Positions 35,811-45,504 of a stretch of DNA of 64,000 nt are shown here, in pieces. Under the pieces are notes generated by a model. It made no database searches, was not told where the DNA came from, and saw only the letters and a program-made list of their open reading frames with translations. The position numbers were made by a program, and so were the translations under genes. Within the stretch, counting starts at the first letter, position 1. The number at the start of each line of letters is the position of its first letter. This DNA comes from Sphingorhabdus sp. Alg231-15 (GTDB lineage: Bacteria; Pseudomonadota; Alphaproteobacteria; Sphingomonadales; Sphingomonadaceae). The stretch spans positions 3,552,402-3,616,401 of the forward strand of contig NZ_LT703001.1 in the NCBI RefSeq assembly GCF_900149705.1, in the 5' to 3' direction.

Positions 35811-38360
35811 ATGAGTGAAGAAAACAAAGATACCGCAAAACCTGCACGCAAGCCTTTAGGACTGAAGCGTTCGGTTGAGCCTGGTGAAGTCAAACAGACG
35901 TTTAGCCACGGACGCACCAATAAGGTTGTCGTCGAGGTCAAGCGCCGCAAGCTGGTGGGCAAACCTGGTGCACAGGAAGCTGCCAAGGACATCGTGCCGG
36001 AAACCCCGGCGCCTGCGCCTGCACCCGCTCCGGTAGAAGCAAAGAAGCCCGCGCCTGCGCCCAAGCCGAAGCAGGAAGATGTTCTGACCCGTCAGGAAAA
36101 GCAGGCGAAATTGCTGCGCGAGGCTGAGGAAGCCCGTCTGGCCGCCATGGAAGAAGCGCGTAAACGCGATACCAAGGCCAAGAAAGACCAGACCGCCGAA
36201 GAGAAAAAACGCGCCGAAGACAAGCGTAAAGCGGAAGAAGAAGCCGCCAAAAAAGCGCAGGAAGAAATTAAGGCAGCGGAAGAAGCAGCAGCTGCTGCAG
36301 CTGCCGAAGCGGCAGAAGCCCCCGAAGTTGCCGAAGAAACCAAGCCTGCGACCAGCGGCGCGCAACATCCACCTGCGCGGAAATTCACGCCGGTGGAAGC
36401 GCCGAAGCGGCCTGAACCGAAACAGAAACCCAAAACCGGACGCAGTGATCGTGGTGATCGCCGGCAATCCGGCAAGCTGACGGTTAATCGCGCTCTACGC
36501 GGTGAGGACGGTGCAGCACGTGCACGCTCGCTTGCGGCGCTCAAACGTGCACGCGAGAAAGAAAAGCGGGCGCAAATGTCTGGTCAACCGCGCGAACCGC
36601 GTGAGAAACAGATCCGCGATGTCATCGTGCCAGAAGCGATTACCGTACAGGAACTGTCCAAGCGTATGGGCGAAAAGGGTGCTGATCTTGTCAAATCCCT
36701 GTTCAACATGGGCTCGATGGTCACCGTCAATCAGACGATTGATCAGGATACTGCCGAATTGCTGGTTGAGGAATTTGGCCACAATATCGAACGTGTGTCC
36801 GAGGCCGATGTCGAAATCGATACCGAGAAAGACGTTGATCCGGAAGAAACGCTGAAGCCGCGTCCTCCCGTGGTTACGATCATGGGCCATGTCGATCATG
36901 GTAAGACATCGCTGCTCGACGCATTGCGCGGCACCGATGTTGTTGCCGGTGAAGCAGGCGGCATTACCCAGCATATTGGTGCTTATCAGGTCAAAATGAA
37001 ATCGGGCGACAAGGTGACGTTCCTTGATACGCCGGGTCATGAAGCCTTTACCAGCATGCGGCTGCGCGGCGCCAATGCGACCGATATCGTGATCCTGGTC
37101 GTTGCCGCTGATGACGGCCTGATGCCACAGACGATCGAGGCGATCAACCACACCAAGGCAGCTGATGTGCCGATGATTGTGGCGATCAACAAGATCGACA
37201 AGGAAGGTGCTGATCCGATGCAGGTGCGTACGCGTCTCCTGGAACATGAAGTGATCGTCGAGGAAATGTCTGGTGACGTGCAGGATGTTGAGGTCTCTGC
37301 GCTGAAGAAGACCAATCTTGAAGAGCTGATCGAGAAGATCCACTTGCAGGCCGAGCTGCTTGAACTCAAAGCCCGCCCGGATCGTCCGGCCGAGGGCATT
37401 GTGATTGAGGCGAAGCTGGACAAGGGACGCGGGCCGGTGGCCACCGTATTGGTTCAGCGCGGTACCTTGAAACGTGGTGATATCTTCGTTGTCGGTTCGC
37501 AAACCGGTAAGGTTCGGGCGATGATCGACGACAAGGGCGCACAGCCCAAGGAAGCCGGTCCTTCAGTTCCGGTCGAAGTACTGGGGCTGTCCGGCGTTCC
37601 ATCTGCTGGTGATAAGCTGACCGTGGTCGAGAATGAATCCCGCGCGCGTGAAGTCGCGACTTATCGGGCAGAGCAAGAGAAACTGCAGCGTACGACCCAG
37701 GCACCGACGAGCCTTGAGAACATGTTCTCTGCTGCGGCGGACAGCGCGGTTGAATTCCCGCTGCTCGTCAAGGCTGACGTGCAGGGCAGCACCGAAGCGA
37801 TTGTGCAGGCGCTGAACAAGATATCCAATGACGATATCAAGGTTCGCATCCTGCACAGCGGTGTCGGCGCGATCACCGAGTCCGATGTGACTCTGGCGAG
37901 CGCGAGCAAGGCCCCGATTATCGGCTTTAACGTGCGCCCCAATGCCAAAGCCCGCGAAATTGCCAAGCGCGATGGTGTGCGGTTGAAATATTTCGATATC
38001 ATCTATGATCTGACCGATGAAATCCGCGCTGAAATGGCCGGTGAACTTGGGCCAGAGAAGATCGAGAATGTCATGGGCCGGGCCGAGGTCAAAGAAGTGT
38101 TCAAGTCGGGCAAGCGGGACAAGGCTGCTGGTCTGCTGGTCACCGAAGGCACGCTGCGCAAAGGCCTGTTCGCACGGCTTACCCGCGAGGATGTCATCGT
38201 CAGCAAGACGACCATCGCCTCGCTCCGCCGCTTCAAGGACGATGTCGAAGAAGTCCGCGCCGGTATGGAATGTGGTGCGGTGCTCGAAGATACCAACGAC
38301 ATCAAACCGGGCGATATGCTGGAAGTCTTTGAGGTTGAAGAGAAAGAACGCGTTCTTTGA
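35811..38360 (+). CDS. infB: Translation initiation factor IF-2
   Basis: GTPase that brings initiator tRNA to the ribosome; 849 residues. The first 330 residues are an Ala/Glu/Lys/Pro-rich linker with coiled-coil-like repeats, as usual in this group. The G domain starts about residue 355 with [14 protein letters not shown], then [12 protein letters not shown] and [10 protein letters not shown]. Domains II to IV follow to the C-terminal initiator tRNA-binding region with [19 protein letters not shown]. Its TGA stop overlaps the TTG start of the thioesterase gene (TTGA). Confidence 0.97.
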   Translation: MSEENKDTAKPARKPLGLKRSVEPGEVKQTFSHGRTNKVVVEVKRRKLVGKPGAQEAAKDIVPETPAPAPAPAPVEAKKPAPAPKPKQEDVLTRQEKQAKLLREAEEARLAAMEEARKRDTKAKKDQTAEEKKRAEDKRKAEEEAAKKAQEEIKAAEEAAAAAAAEAAEAPEVAEETKPATSGAQHPPARKFTPVEAPKRPEPKQKPKTGRSDRGDRRQSGKLTVNRALRGEDGAARARSLAALKRAREKEKRAQMSGQPREPREKQIRDVIVPEAITVQELSKRMGEKGADLVKSLFNMGSMVTVNQTIDQDTAELLVEEFGHNIERVSEADVEIDTEKDVDPEETLKPRPPVVTIMGHVDHGKTSLLDALRGTDVVAGEAGGITQHIGAYQVKMKSGDKVTFLDTPGHEAFTSMRLRGANATDIVILVVAADDGLMPQTIEAINHTKAADVPMIVAINKIDKEGADPMQVRTRLLEHEVIVEEMSGDVQDVEVSALKKTNLEELIEKIHLQAELLELKARPDRPAEGIVIEAKLDKGRGPVATVLVQRGTLKRGDIFVVGSQTGKVRAMIDDKGAQPKEAGPSVPVEVLGLSGVPSAGDKLTVVENESRAREVATYRAEQEKLQRTTQAPTSLENMFSAAADSAVEFPLLVKADVQGSTEAIVQALNKISNDDIKVRILHSGVGAITESDVTLASASKAPIIGFNVRPNAKAREIAKRDGVRLKYFDIIYDLTDEIRAEMAGELGPEKIENVMGRAEVKEVFKSGKRDKAAGLLVTEGTLRKGLFARLTREDVIVSKTTIASLRRFKDDVEEVRAGMECGAVLEDTNDIKPGDMLEVFEVEEKERVL

Positions 38361-38812
38361 CGGCCGATCAGTCCTTCTGGGGAACGGAATTGGTTGAGGC
38401 GCTGAAGCAAGAGGACATACTGGGCTTTAAACGCCCGCCCTGTTCCGAAGCGGTCAACGCCGTGATTCTGGAGGCGGACAGGGAAACCGGTGCCGTCCGG
38501 ATGCGATTTGACGCACCGCAAGCGTTTACAAGCCCGCGCGGCACGATCCAGGGCGGATTTGTCGCCGCGATGGTTGACGAAGTGATTGGCATACCGGTGC
38601 TGGTAAAATCCGGTGGCGAGAATGCACCGCTTACACTGGATTTGAGCGTGACCTACATCAAACCGGTTCTGCCGGGGCGCGTTTACGGGGAAGGGCAGAT
38701 TGTCCGCGTGGGGCGTTCTATCGCCTTTCTTGAAGCACAACTCTATGATGAGGCGGGCGCGCTATTGGTGAAGGCCACATCTACGGCTAAGGTTGGACCG
38801 ACGATAAAGTAA
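38357..38812 (+). CDS. PaaI-family (hotdog-fold) thioesterase
   Basis: Hotdog-fold acyl-CoA thioesterase of 151 residues. The family signature is [23 protein letters not shown] near residue 55, with the catalytic acid (Asp/Glu) in the helix, followed by [29 protein letters not shown]. The TTG start overlaps the infB stop by 4 bp and the gene is followed without gap by rbfA (TAATG), so it is transcribed with the translation genes. Its substrate is unknown. A thioesterase at this position is not part of the widely conserved block. Confidence 0.85.
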   Translation: MTADQSFWGTELVEALKQEDILGFKRPPCSEAVNAVILEADRETGAVRMRFDAPQAFTSPRGTIQGGFVAAMVDEVIGIPVLVKSGGENAPLTLDLSVTYIKPVLPGRVYGEGQIVRVGRSIAFLEAQLYDEAGALLVKATSTAKVGPTIK

Positions 38813-39222
38813 TGGCAAAATATAACGACACATCTCCTGAAGGCCGTTCAGTGCGGCTCTTGCGCGTGGGTGAGCAGGTTCGGCATATCTTGTCGGAGCT
38901 GCTGATGCGCGGGGAAGTGCATGATGATGTGCTGACATCTCACTCGGTCAGCGTCACCGAGGTGCGCATGTCTCCGGATTTGCGCCATGCCACGGTATTT
39001 GTGAAACCCTTGCTGGGCGCCAATGAGGCGGATGTGCTCAAGGCGCTGAAAACCAACACCGCCTATTTTCAGAAGCAGGTCGCCAGCCGGGTAAAGATGA
39101 AATATGCCGCTCGGCTTAAATTTCTCGCCGACGAGAGCTTTGACGAAGCGGCGCACATCGAAAATTTGCTGAACAATCCGAAAGTTGCCCAGGATTTGGG
39201 TGACGACCAGAGCGAAGAATAG
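38812..39222 (+). CDS. rbfA: Ribosome-binding factor A
   Basis: Small KH-fold protein needed for 16S rRNA maturation and cold growth; 136 residues. Typical features: the start with [51 protein letters not shown], and the C-terminal [28 protein letters not shown]. It directly follows the thioesterase gene with a 1 bp overlap. In many relatives it is followed by truB, but here five other genes intervene. Confidence 0.95.
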   Translation: MAKYNDTSPEGRSVRLLRVGEQVRHILSELLMRGEVHDDVLTSHSVSVTEVRMSPDLRHATVFVKPLLGANEADVLKALKTNTAYFQKQVASRVKMKYAARLKFLADESFDEAAHIENLLNNPKVAQDLGDDQSEE

Positions 39223-39240
39223 TAAAAGCACATTTTCGCA

Positions 39241-39261
39241 ATCCTGAACTTGATTCAGGAT
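39241..39261. repeat. Short palindrome after rbfA, related to a sequence inside truB
   Basis: ATCCTGAA and TTCAGGAT form an 8 bp stem with a short loop. The stretch from ATCCTGAACTTGAT on is also found, with two differences, at 42258-42278 within truB. It lies in the 108 bp gap between rbfA and tdk, where a second hairpin (GATTCTG/CAGAATC, about 39290-39312) also occurs; either could attenuate or end the infB-rbfA transcript. Confidence 0.55.
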
Positions 39262-39330
39262 ATCATTGCGGGTCATATGGTTAACAGAGATTCTGGAACG
39301 ATTTCAGAATCATGGGTTTAGAGACTGATT

Positions 39331-39909
39331 ATGGCCAAACTCTATTTCTACTACAGCTCGATGAACGCGGGCAAATCAACCACATTGCTGCAGGCGGATT
39401 TCAACTATCGCGAACGCGGCATGCGCACGATGCTGTGGACCGCGGCGCTGGATGACCGCGAGGATGCCGGTTGGATCAACTCGCGTATCGGTCTGAAGAA
39501 AAAAGCCCATCTGTTTGAAAATGAAACAGATATGCTGGCAGATATCAGCACGCAACATGAAGAGAATACCCTGGATTGCGTGCTGATCGATGAAGCCCAG
39601 TTCATGACCAAGGACCAGGTCTTTCAGGTGGCGTTGGTCGCGGATCAATTGCGCATTCCCGTTCTTGCCTACGGCCTGCGTACCGATTTCCAGGCGGCTC
39701 TATTTCCCGGCAGTGCGCAATTGCTAGCCATTGCGGATGAGCTGGTCGAAATCAAAGCGGTCTGTGAATGCGGCAGTAAATCGACGATGAACATGCGTGT
39801 CGATGAAGAGGGCAATCCTGTGCTGGCTGGCCAACAAACGGCCATTGGTGGTAACGAGCTATATGTCGCGCTGTGCCGCAAGCATTTCATGGAAAAACTC
39901 AATGGCTGA
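39331..39909 (+). CDS. tdk: Thymidine kinase
   Basis: Salvage kinase phosphorylating thymidine, class II type; 192 residues. P-loop SSMNAGKSTTLLQ near residue 9; DEAQFMTKDQVFQ near 88 holds the Walker B/base; YGLRTDFQAALFPGS is the lasso-loop region. Zinc ligands are CEC near 148 and CRKHF near the end. It overlaps the next gene by 8 bp. The position within the translation block is unusual. Confidence 0.95.
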   Translation: MAKLYFYYSSMNAGKSTTLLQADFNYRERGMRTMLWTAALDDREDAGWINSRIGLKKKAHLFENETDMLADISTQHEENTLDCVLIDEAQFMTKDQVFQVALVADQLRIPVLAYGLRTDFQAALFPGSAQLLAIADELVEIKAVCECGSKSTMNMRVDEEGNPVLAGQQTAIGGNELYVALCRKHFMEKLNG

Positions 39910-40444
39910 CCTGTCGGCGGTACTGGAGGAATTTCCGGTACGTCTGGAACCCCTAGCGGAACATCATATCGAACCGCTGCGTGCCGCCTGTGCGGAGGAT
40001 CAAGAAATCTGGGATATCTACCCGGTTTCGATGCTGGATGAACATTTCGACGAGGCTATGAAAGCCTTTCACAATACAGACAATTGGGTACAGTTGGCGG
40101 TGATCGATACAGAATCCGGCAAGCTGGTGGGTATGAGCAATTATATCAATCCTGATCCCAACACCAAAGTCACCGAAATTGGCGGAACCTATATTGCGCC
40201 TTCGGTACGCGGCAGCGGATTTAACGATGTCATGAAGAAGCTGATGATCGATCATGCTTTTGCTTGCGGCTTCACCCGCATCGAATTTCGCGTCGATACC
40301 CGCAACAAACGCTCCATGGCGGCGGTGCTGAAGCTGGGCGCCAAGCACGAAGGGACGCTGCGCAAAAACCGGATTACCTGGACTGGCTTTATTCGCGATA
40401 CGGCTGTATTTGGCTTGCTCCAAGAGGAGTGGGCAAACCGGTAA
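39902..40444 (+). CDS. GNAT family N-acetyltransferase (RimJ/RimL-like)
   Basis: Acetyltransferase of 180 residues. The ATG at 39902 lies in the last codons of tdk. The acetyl-CoA-binding core is IGGTYIAPSVRGSGFNDVMKKLM near residue 95, and FRVDTRNKRSMAAVLKLGAKHEGTLR is the signature of the RimJ/RimL group acting on protein N-termini or other amines. The end reads RDTAVFGLLQEEW. Substrate unknown. It overlaps the methyltransferase gene by 1 bp (TAATG). Confidence 0.87.
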   Translation: MADLSAVLEEFPVRLEPLAEHHIEPLRAACAEDQEIWDIYPVSMLDEHFDEAMKAFHNTDNWVQLAVIDTESGKLVGMSNYINPDPNTKVTEIGGTYIAPSVRGSGFNDVMKKLMIDHAFACGFTRIEFRVDTRNKRSMAAVLKLGAKHEGTLRKNRITWTGFIRDTAVFGLLQEEWANR

Positions 40445-41163
40445 TGACAGATGATGTGAACGGCTGGGTGCAGTCAGCCGACGCGTGGATTGCTTCCATC
40501 GGCGAGCAAGGCGACTGGACCCGGCGTACCTTTCTGGACGCCGTTATGCTTGACCGTGCGGTTGCTATTGGCGGGCGGTTTCTCGATGTGGGGTGTGGGG
40601 AAGGACGCTTTGTCCGTATGTTGCAAGATCGCGGCATGTCCGGATCGGGCATCGATCCGGTGCCGAGCCTGATTGAAACGGCGCAGAAACGCGATCCAGA
40701 GGGCGATTATGCGATTGGCTTTGGTGAAAAACTAGCCTTTGATGAAGCCAGTTTCGACCTGACTATCGCTTATTTGTCGCTGATCGATATTGAAGATTAT
40801 CGCACGGCGATTGCAGAAATGGCGCGCGTGACGAAGCCTGGTGGTTCCTTGCTTATCGCGAATCTGACCAGCTTTTTTACCGCAGGTAAATGGAGTCGTA
40901 GCCTGACAGGTGCCGCAAAAAGCTTTCAGATGGATGATTATTCCAAGGAGCGCGCTACCCGCGAAAAATGGGCAGGCATCGACATCCTAAACTGGCATCG
41001 CCCGCTAAGCGCTTATTTCGAAGCTTTCCTCGGCAACGACCTGCAGCTCACGCATTTTTCGGAGCCAACGCCGCCGCCTGTCGATGATGCGAAGCATGAC
41101 CGCTATACCCGTGTGCCCGGGTTTCTGGTTATGGAGTGGAAGAAGTCGACTCAGGGAAGGTAG
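40444..41163 (+). CDS. Class I SAM-dependent methyltransferase
   Basis: Methyltransferase of 239 residues. Motif I is GGRFLDVGCGEGRFVRMLQDRG near residue 42; the acidic residue binding SAM ribose follows in GSGIDPVPSLIE; post-I motifs LTIAYLSLIDIEDY and KPGGSLLIANLTSF are clear. Small-molecule type (methyltransferase 11 domain). The start at 40444 overlaps the preceding stop by one base; the longer frame to 40264 lies inside the GNAT gene. Last of a tightly packed tdk-GNAT-methyltransferase group. Confidence 0.87.
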   Translation: MTDDVNGWVQSADAWIASIGEQGDWTRRTFLDAVMLDRAVAIGGRFLDVGCGEGRFVRMLQDRGMSGSGIDPVPSLIETAQKRDPEGDYAIGFGEKLAFDEASFDLTIAYLSLIDIEDYRTAIAEMARVTKPGGSLLIANLTSFFTAGKWSRSLTGAAKSFQMDDYSKERATREKWAGIDILNWHRPLSAYFEAFLGNDLQLTHFSEPTPPPVDDAKHDRYTRVPGFLVMEWKKSTQGR

Positions 41164-41171
41164 ATTTATTT

Positions 41172-41210
41172 TACCCGGGTATATTGACTCGATTATTATC
41201 GGGGTATAAA
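41172..41210 (+). promoter_or_regulatory. Putative promoter/operator of the DUF2239 gene
   Basis: A perfect 10 bp palindrome TACCCGGGTA (41172-41181) is followed by TTGACT (41184-41189) and TATAAA (41205-41210), spaced 15 bp. GGGTATA occurs twice, at 41177-41183 and 41202-41208, 25 bp apart, flanking the -35 and -10 boxes. This is a good place for a repressor, possibly the DUF2239 product. Confidence 0.45.
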
Positions 41211-41232
41211 TGAGCGTCCGAAAGGATTGACC

Positions 41233-41745
41233 ATGACCACCTATACAGCATTTTCGGAAGCAAACTGGTTGGCGACCGGATCTCGCTCTGAGATTATTGA
41301 CACCTTGCGCGCTTTGCCTGCGGTTAAGCGGAGTTCGGACATTTTGGTTTTCGATGACGAGACCGGTAATCAGATAGACTTTGATTTGCGGGCCAATGGT
41401 GAATCAGAAGCGCCGACAAAGCGGGGGCGGCCAAAACTTGGCGTGATTTCTAAGGAGATCACGTTGCTTCCGCGGCATTGGGATTGGCTGGGAAAGCAAT
41501 CCGGCGGGGCATCGGCGACATTGCGCCGATTGGTTGATCAGGCGCGAAAAACTGGTGTGGACAAACGAAAAGGACAAGATGCAGCTTATCATTTTCTGAC
41601 GGTCATTGCAGGAGATTGGCCGCAATTTGAGGAAGTGATACGGGCTCTTTACGCCGGTGATCGGGAACGTTTTGAATTGCTTTCCAAGCAATGGTCGGCT
41701 TCGGTCCGCGATCACGCTATCGGTCTGGCATGGCCAAATCCCTGA
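41233..41745 (+). CDS. DUF2239 family protein
   Basis: Protein of 170 residues starting at ATG 41233, preceded by AAAGGA. The family is of unknown function. Visible parts: an N-terminal alpha/beta region (TYTAFSEANWLATGS, DILVFDDETGNQIDFDL), then TKRGRPKLGV, an AT-hook-like RGRPK, followed by EITLLPRHWDWLGKQSGGASATLRRLVDQAR. The latter looks like a ribbon-helix-helix element, so DNA binding is likely. A palindromic promoter lies upstream. It may regulate itself or neighbours. Confidence 0.82.
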   Translation: MTTYTAFSEANWLATGSRSEIIDTLRALPAVKRSSDILVFDDETGNQIDFDLRANGESEAPTKRGRPKLGVISKEITLLPRHWDWLGKQSGGASATLRRLVDQARKTGVDKRKGQDAAYHFLTVIAGDWPQFEEVIRALYAGDRERFELLSKQWSASVRDHAIGLAWPNP

Positions 41746-41767
41746 TGCTTTTCTCCAGGAATTATTT

Positions 41768-42709
41768 TTGAAACCGCACGGCTGGATCATTCTCGACAAA
41801 CCGCTGGAGCTGGGATCAACCCAGGCCGTTGGTGCAGTGAAGCGTAACCTGCGTGAAGCGGGTCTGCTCGGAAAGGGCAAGGACAAGACCAAGGTCGGTC
41901 ATGGCGGAACGCTGGATCCGCTGGCGACCGGGGTCTTGCCGATTGCCATAGGCGAAGCGACGAAGCTTTGCGGGCGGATGCTGGATGCTTCGAAAATCTA
42001 TGAATTTACGATTGCGTTTGGAAGCGAGACCGAGACACTGGACGCAGAGGGAGAGATATCCGAAACTTCCGACCATCTGCCGACCTTGGTCGAGGTGGAA
42101 GCGATATTGCCGCAATTTACCGGGCCGATTGAACAGATACCGCCGAAATATTCCGCTCTGAAGATTGATGGCAGGCGGGCTTATGATTTGGCGCGCGCCG
42201 GTGAAGCGGTGGAGATGAAAATGCGGAGTGTGACGATATATTCCCTGGAAATTCGTCATCCTGAACTTGATCCAGCATCTGTTGGAAAACTGCAAGACAT
42301 CACTCTGACCGCCAACGTTTCGAAAGGCACCTATATTCGATCTCTGGCGCGCGATATTGCTCGCGCACTCGGTACTTTCGGACATGTTTCGATGCTGCGC
42401 CGTACTAAGGCCGGGCCCTTTACGCTCAAACATGCGATTTCGCTGGACAAACTCAATGAAATTGGTAAGGGCGCGGACATTAAAGATTATCTCTTGCCGC
42501 TTGAGGCGGGGCTGGACGACATCCCGGCTTTCGACCTCACTCCTGATCAGGCGAGACTGCTTCGGCAAGGCCAAGTGCTGGACGAACAGGATTTGATTGG
42601 GAACCCCGCCATAAACGGGCTCTTTTTAGCAACCGAGGATAGCTCTCCGGTTGCGTTAGCAGAGTTAGTTGATGGGGCCATCAAGGTCGTTCGCGGGTTT
42701 AATTTATAA
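41768..42709 (+). CDS. truB: tRNA pseudouridine(55) synthase
   Basis: Makes pseudouridine 55 in the T-loop of tRNAs. The best start is TTG 41768 (reading [12 protein letters not shown]) with AGGA upstream; it is 313 residues from there. Catalytic Asp50 is in [17 protein letters not shown]. Later YKTYxx-like [25 protein letters not shown], and [19 protein letters not shown] complete the signature. Between SLEI and DITLTA, residues 163-175 ([14 protein letters not shown]) are coded by a copy of a dispersed repeat. rpsO follows after 25 bp. Confidence 0.95.
   Translation: MKPHGWIILDKPLELGSTQAVGAVKRNLREAGLLGKGKDKTKVGHGGTLDPLATGVLPIAIGEATKLCGRMLDASKIYEFTIAFGSETETLDAEGEISETSDHLPTLVEVEAILPQFTGPIEQIPPKYSALKIDGRRAYDLARAGEAVEMKMRSVTIYSLEIRHPELDPASVGKLQDITLTANVSKGTYIRSLARDIARALGTFGHVSMLRRTKAGPFTLKHAISLDKLNEIGKGADIKDYLLPLEAGLDDIPAFDLTPDQARLLRQGQVLDEQDLIGNPAINGLFLATEDSSPVALAELVDGAIKVVRGFNL
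42254..42278. repeat. Repeat-derived segment inside truB
   Basis: CGTCATCCTGAACTTGATCC and the next bases CAGCAT match the hairpin at 39241-39261 closely (ATCCTGAACTTGAT identical, then CAG and AT in the same places). It is read in frame as RHPELDPAS. From memory, such peptides mark in-frame copies of short palindromes in Sphingomonad proteins. Confidence 0.55.
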
Positions 42710-42734
42710 AGATGTTCGAAGGAAAAATAAGAAT

Positions 42735-43004
42735 ATGACGATTACAGCAGAAAAAAAGCAGGAACTGATTGAAAAATTCGCCCAGACAAAAGGCGATACC
42801 GGTTCCCCGGAAGTACAGGTTGCCGTTCTTACCGAACGTATTGTAAACCTGACCGAGCATTTCAAAGGTCATCACAAAGACAACCACTCCCGTCGCGGTT
42901 TGCTGATGATGGTCAACAAGCGTCGCAGCTTGCTGGACTATCTCCGCAAGAAAGACGCGGCCCGCTATTCCAAGTTGATTAAAGACCTTGGTCTCCGGAA
43001 ATAA
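42735..43004 (+). CDS. rpsO: 30S ribosomal protein S15
   Basis: Primary binding protein of the 16S rRNA central domain, 89 residues as normal. The ATG at 42735 ([17 protein letters not shown]) follows a GAAGGA ribosome site. [17 protein letters not shown], the basic [23 protein letters not shown] and the terminal LIKDLGLRK are invariant features. rpsO and pnp are adjacent in most proteobacteria, as here; the spacer contains hairpins that may separate and process the two messages. Confidence 0.98.
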   Translation: MTITAEKKQELIEKFAQTKGDTGSPEVQVAVLTERIVNLTEHFKGHHKDNHSRRGLLMMVNKRRSLLDYLRKKDAARYSKLIKDLGLRK

Positions 43005-43015
43005 GAGTTTCGAAG

Positions 43016-43042
43016 ACGGCCTCCATGCGGGGCCGTTTTCTT
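43016..43042 (+). terminator. Terminator-like hairpin after rpsO
   Basis: ACGGCC (43016-43021) and GGCCGT (43031-43036) close a 9 nt loop, followed by TTTCTT. The T-run is short, so it probably acts as a partial terminator between rpsO and pnp. Confidence 0.6.
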
Positions 43043-43082
43043 ATTGGGCGTTGCAGCAATAAGGCGGCAATGCTTCACACCA

Positions 43083-43162
43083 GGGGCACAAATGACCCCG
43101 AACCGCTGTTCAGCCGGATTGCTGAACAAATGAAAGCCCCCGCACTGCATAGGGCAGGCGGG
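43083..43162 (+). promoter_or_regulatory. Structured pnp leader with successive hairpins
   Basis: Before pnp stand a weak GGGG/CCCC hairpin (43083-43099), a good GTTCAGC/GCTGAAC hairpin (43108-43127) and CCCGC-a-CTGC / GCAG-GCGGG (43139-43162), which ends three bases before the AAAGGA ribosome site. In enteric bacteria RNase III and PNPase itself control the pnp leader through such a stem; a similar control here is inference. Confidence 0.5.
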
Positions 43163-43178
43163 ACAAAGGAAAACAAGA

Positions 43179-45452
43179 ATGTTTGATGTAAAGAAAGTTG
43201 AAATGGAGTGGGGCGGACAGACCCTCACTTTGGAAACGGGCCGTATTGCCCGTCAGGCTGATGGCGCGGTACTCGCGACCCTCGGCGAAACGGTTGTACT
43301 CTGTGCAGTTACCGCCGCTAAATCGGTACGCGAAGGACAGGATTTCTTCCCGCTGACCGTACACTATCAGGAAAAATTCTCAGCCGCTGGTCGTATTCCA
43401 GGCGGTTTCTTCAAGCGCGAAGGCCGCGCGACGGAAAAAGAAACGCTAACATGTCGTTTGATTGACCGTCCTTGCCGTCCGCTGTTCCCCGAAGGTTTCT
43501 ACAACGAAATCAACGTGATTTGTCAGGTGATGAGCTATGATGGCGTCAACGAGCCTGACATTCTCGCCATGGTCGCGGCATCTGCTGCGCTGACCATCTC
43601 AGGCGTTCCCTTCATGGGCCCAATTGGTGCGGCTCGTGTGGGTTACAAAGAAGGCGAATATCAGCTGAACCCAAGCATGGACGAAGTTGGCGAAGGCGAG
43701 CTCGATCTGGTTGTTGCCGGTACACAGGGCGCAGTGATGATGGTGGAATCGGAAGCGAAAGAGCTTTCCGAAGAAGTCATGCTCGGTGCAGTCGATTTTG
43801 CTCACAACGCTTGTAAAGACGTTGCTGGCTTGATCATTGATCTGGCGGAACAGGCTGCGAAAGAGCCTTGGGAGCTTGCTCCAACCGAAGATAACAGCGC
43901 GATGAAGGAAGATCTGCGTAAGTTGGTTGGTGATGATATCGCTGCGGCTTACAAGCTGACCGATAAATCAGCGCGTTCAGATGCGTTGAATGTCATGCGT
44001 GACAAAGCCAAAGAGAAATATGCCGAAGAAGACGGCCAGACCCAGATGACTGCCGGTAAGATGGTCAAGAAACTGGAAGCTGAAATCGTTCGCGGCGCGA
44101 TCATCAAAGACGGTACCCGTATTGATGGCCGTAAGCTTGATCAGGTTCGCCCGATTGAAGCCATGGTTGGTTTGTTGCCACGGACCCACGGTTCGTCGCT
44201 CTTCACTCGCGGTGAAACGCAAGCGATTGTGACCACGACACTGGGCACCAAAGACGCCGAGCAAATGATCGATGGTCTGGATGGTCTTAGCTACAGCAAC
44301 TTTATGCTGCACTATAACTTCCCGCCTTATTCGGTTGGTGAAGTTGGTCGTTTCGGATTTACCAGCCGCCGCGAAACCGGTCACGGTAAGCTCGCATTCC
44401 GCGCGCTTCGTCCGGTATTGCCGACGGTTGATGATTTCCCATATACCATCCGTGTTCTTTCCGACATTACCGAGTCTAACGGCTCTTCTTCAATGGCAAC
44501 CGTCTGCGGCGGTTCGCTGGCGATGATGGACGCTGGTGTGCCTTTGGCAAGCCCGGTTTCCGGTATTGCGATGGGCTTGATCCTTGAAGGCGAAGACTTC
44601 GCCGTTCTCTCCGACATTCTCGGTGACGAGGATCATCTCGGCGATATGGACTTCAAAGTTGCTGGTTCCGAGAAAGGCATCACCTCTTTGCAGATGGATA
44701 TCAAGGTAGCCGGCATTACGCAGGAAATCATGAAATCTGCTCTGGAACAAGCCAGTGGCGGCCGTGCGCATATCTTGGGCGAAATGTCCAAGGCGCTTAG
44801 CAGCACGCGTACTGAAATGTCCGAACATGCTCCGCGTATCGAAACACTGCAGATCAACAAAGAGAAGATCCGTGACGTTATCGGTACCGGCGGTAAAGTG
44901 ATCCGCGAAATTGTTGCGGAAACCGGCGCGAAGGTCGACATTGACGATGAAGGCCTGATCAAGGTTTCTTCCTCCGACAAGTCGCAGATCGACGCGGCTC
45001 TGAAATGGATCGAAGGCATTGTAGAAGAAGCCGAAGTTGGCAAAATCTATGATGGTAAGGTTGTGAACCTCGTCGACTTTGGTGCGTTCGTGAACTTTAT
45101 GGGCGGCAAAGACGGTCTCGTCCACGTTTCTGAAATCAAGAATGAGCGTGTCGAGAAGGTTGCCGACGAACTGAGCGAAGGTCAGGAAGTCAAGGTAAAG
45201 GTTCTCGAGATTGACCAGCGCGGCAAGGTTCGCCTGTCGATGCGGGTTGTTGATCAGGAAACCGGTGAAGAGCTGGAAGACACACGTCCTCCACGCGAAA
45301 GCAAGCCACGTGGTCCGCGCCGGGATGGCGGCGGTGGCCGTGGTCGCGGTCGTGATGGCGGCGGCGGCGGACGTGGCCGTGGTCGGAACAACGATGGTCC
45401 AAAGGATGAGGGCGGCGATATTCCATTGCCAAGCTCGATCACTGAAGACTAG
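43179..45452 (+). CDS. pnp: Polynucleotide phosphorylase
   Basis: 3'-5' phosphorolytic exoribonuclease and degradosome part, 757 residues. Two RNase PH-like domains (residues about 10-230 and 310-545) are joined by an alpha-helical linker; then a KH domain ([23 protein letters not shown], near 565) and S1 domain ([20 protein letters not shown], near 625). The C-terminus is a Gly/Arg-rich tail ([12 protein letters not shown]) that should aid RNA or protein contact and is longer than in Escherichia coli. It follows rpsO and ends before a strong terminator. Confidence 0.98.
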   Translation: MFDVKKVEMEWGGQTLTLETGRIARQADGAVLATLGETVVLCAVTAAKSVREGQDFFPLTVHYQEKFSAAGRIPGGFFKREGRATEKETLTCRLIDRPCRPLFPEGFYNEINVICQVMSYDGVNEPDILAMVAASAALTISGVPFMGPIGAARVGYKEGEYQLNPSMDEVGEGELDLVVAGTQGAVMMVESEAKELSEEVMLGAVDFAHNACKDVAGLIIDLAEQAAKEPWELAPTEDNSAMKEDLRKLVGDDIAAAYKLTDKSARSDALNVMRDKAKEKYAEEDGQTQMTAGKMVKKLEAEIVRGAIIKDGTRIDGRKLDQVRPIEAMVGLLPRTHGSSLFTRGETQAIVTTTLGTKDAEQMIDGLDGLSYSNFMLHYNFPPYSVGEVGRFGFTSRRETGHGKLAFRALRPVLPTVDDFPYTIRVLSDITESNGSSSMATVCGGSLAMMDAGVPLASPVSGIAMGLILEGEDFAVLSDILGDEDHLGDMDFKVAGSEKGITSLQMDIKVAGITQEIMKSALEQASGGRAHILGEMSKALSSTRTEMSEHAPRIETLQINKEKIRDVIGTGGKVIREIVAETGAKVDIDDEGLIKVSSSDKSQIDAALKWIEGIVEEAEVGKIYDGKVVNLVDFGAFVNFMGGKDGLVHVSEIKNERVEKVADELSEGQEVKVKVLEIDQRGKVRLSMRVVDQETGEELEDTRPPRESKPRGPRRDGGGGRGRGRDGGGGGRGRGRNNDGPKDEGGDIPLPSSITED

Positions 45453-45472
45453 ATCTTCTGAAAGATTGCATG

Positions 45473-45504
45473 AAAAGGGCTCCGTGAAAGCGGGGCCCTT
45501 TTTT
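45473..45504 (+). terminator. Rho-independent terminator of pnp
   Basis: AAAAGGGC-TCC (45473-45483) pairs with GGG-GCCCTTTT (45492-45502) around an 8 nt loop, with a run of T following. Strong intrinsic terminator; it overlaps the last codon of the convergent MFS gene at 45503. Confidence 0.85.

Noticed and set aside
36495..37502. Minus-strand open frame of 335 codons opposite infB
   Set aside because: Shadow of the conserved G domain of infB; histidine- and arginine-rich without family likeness.
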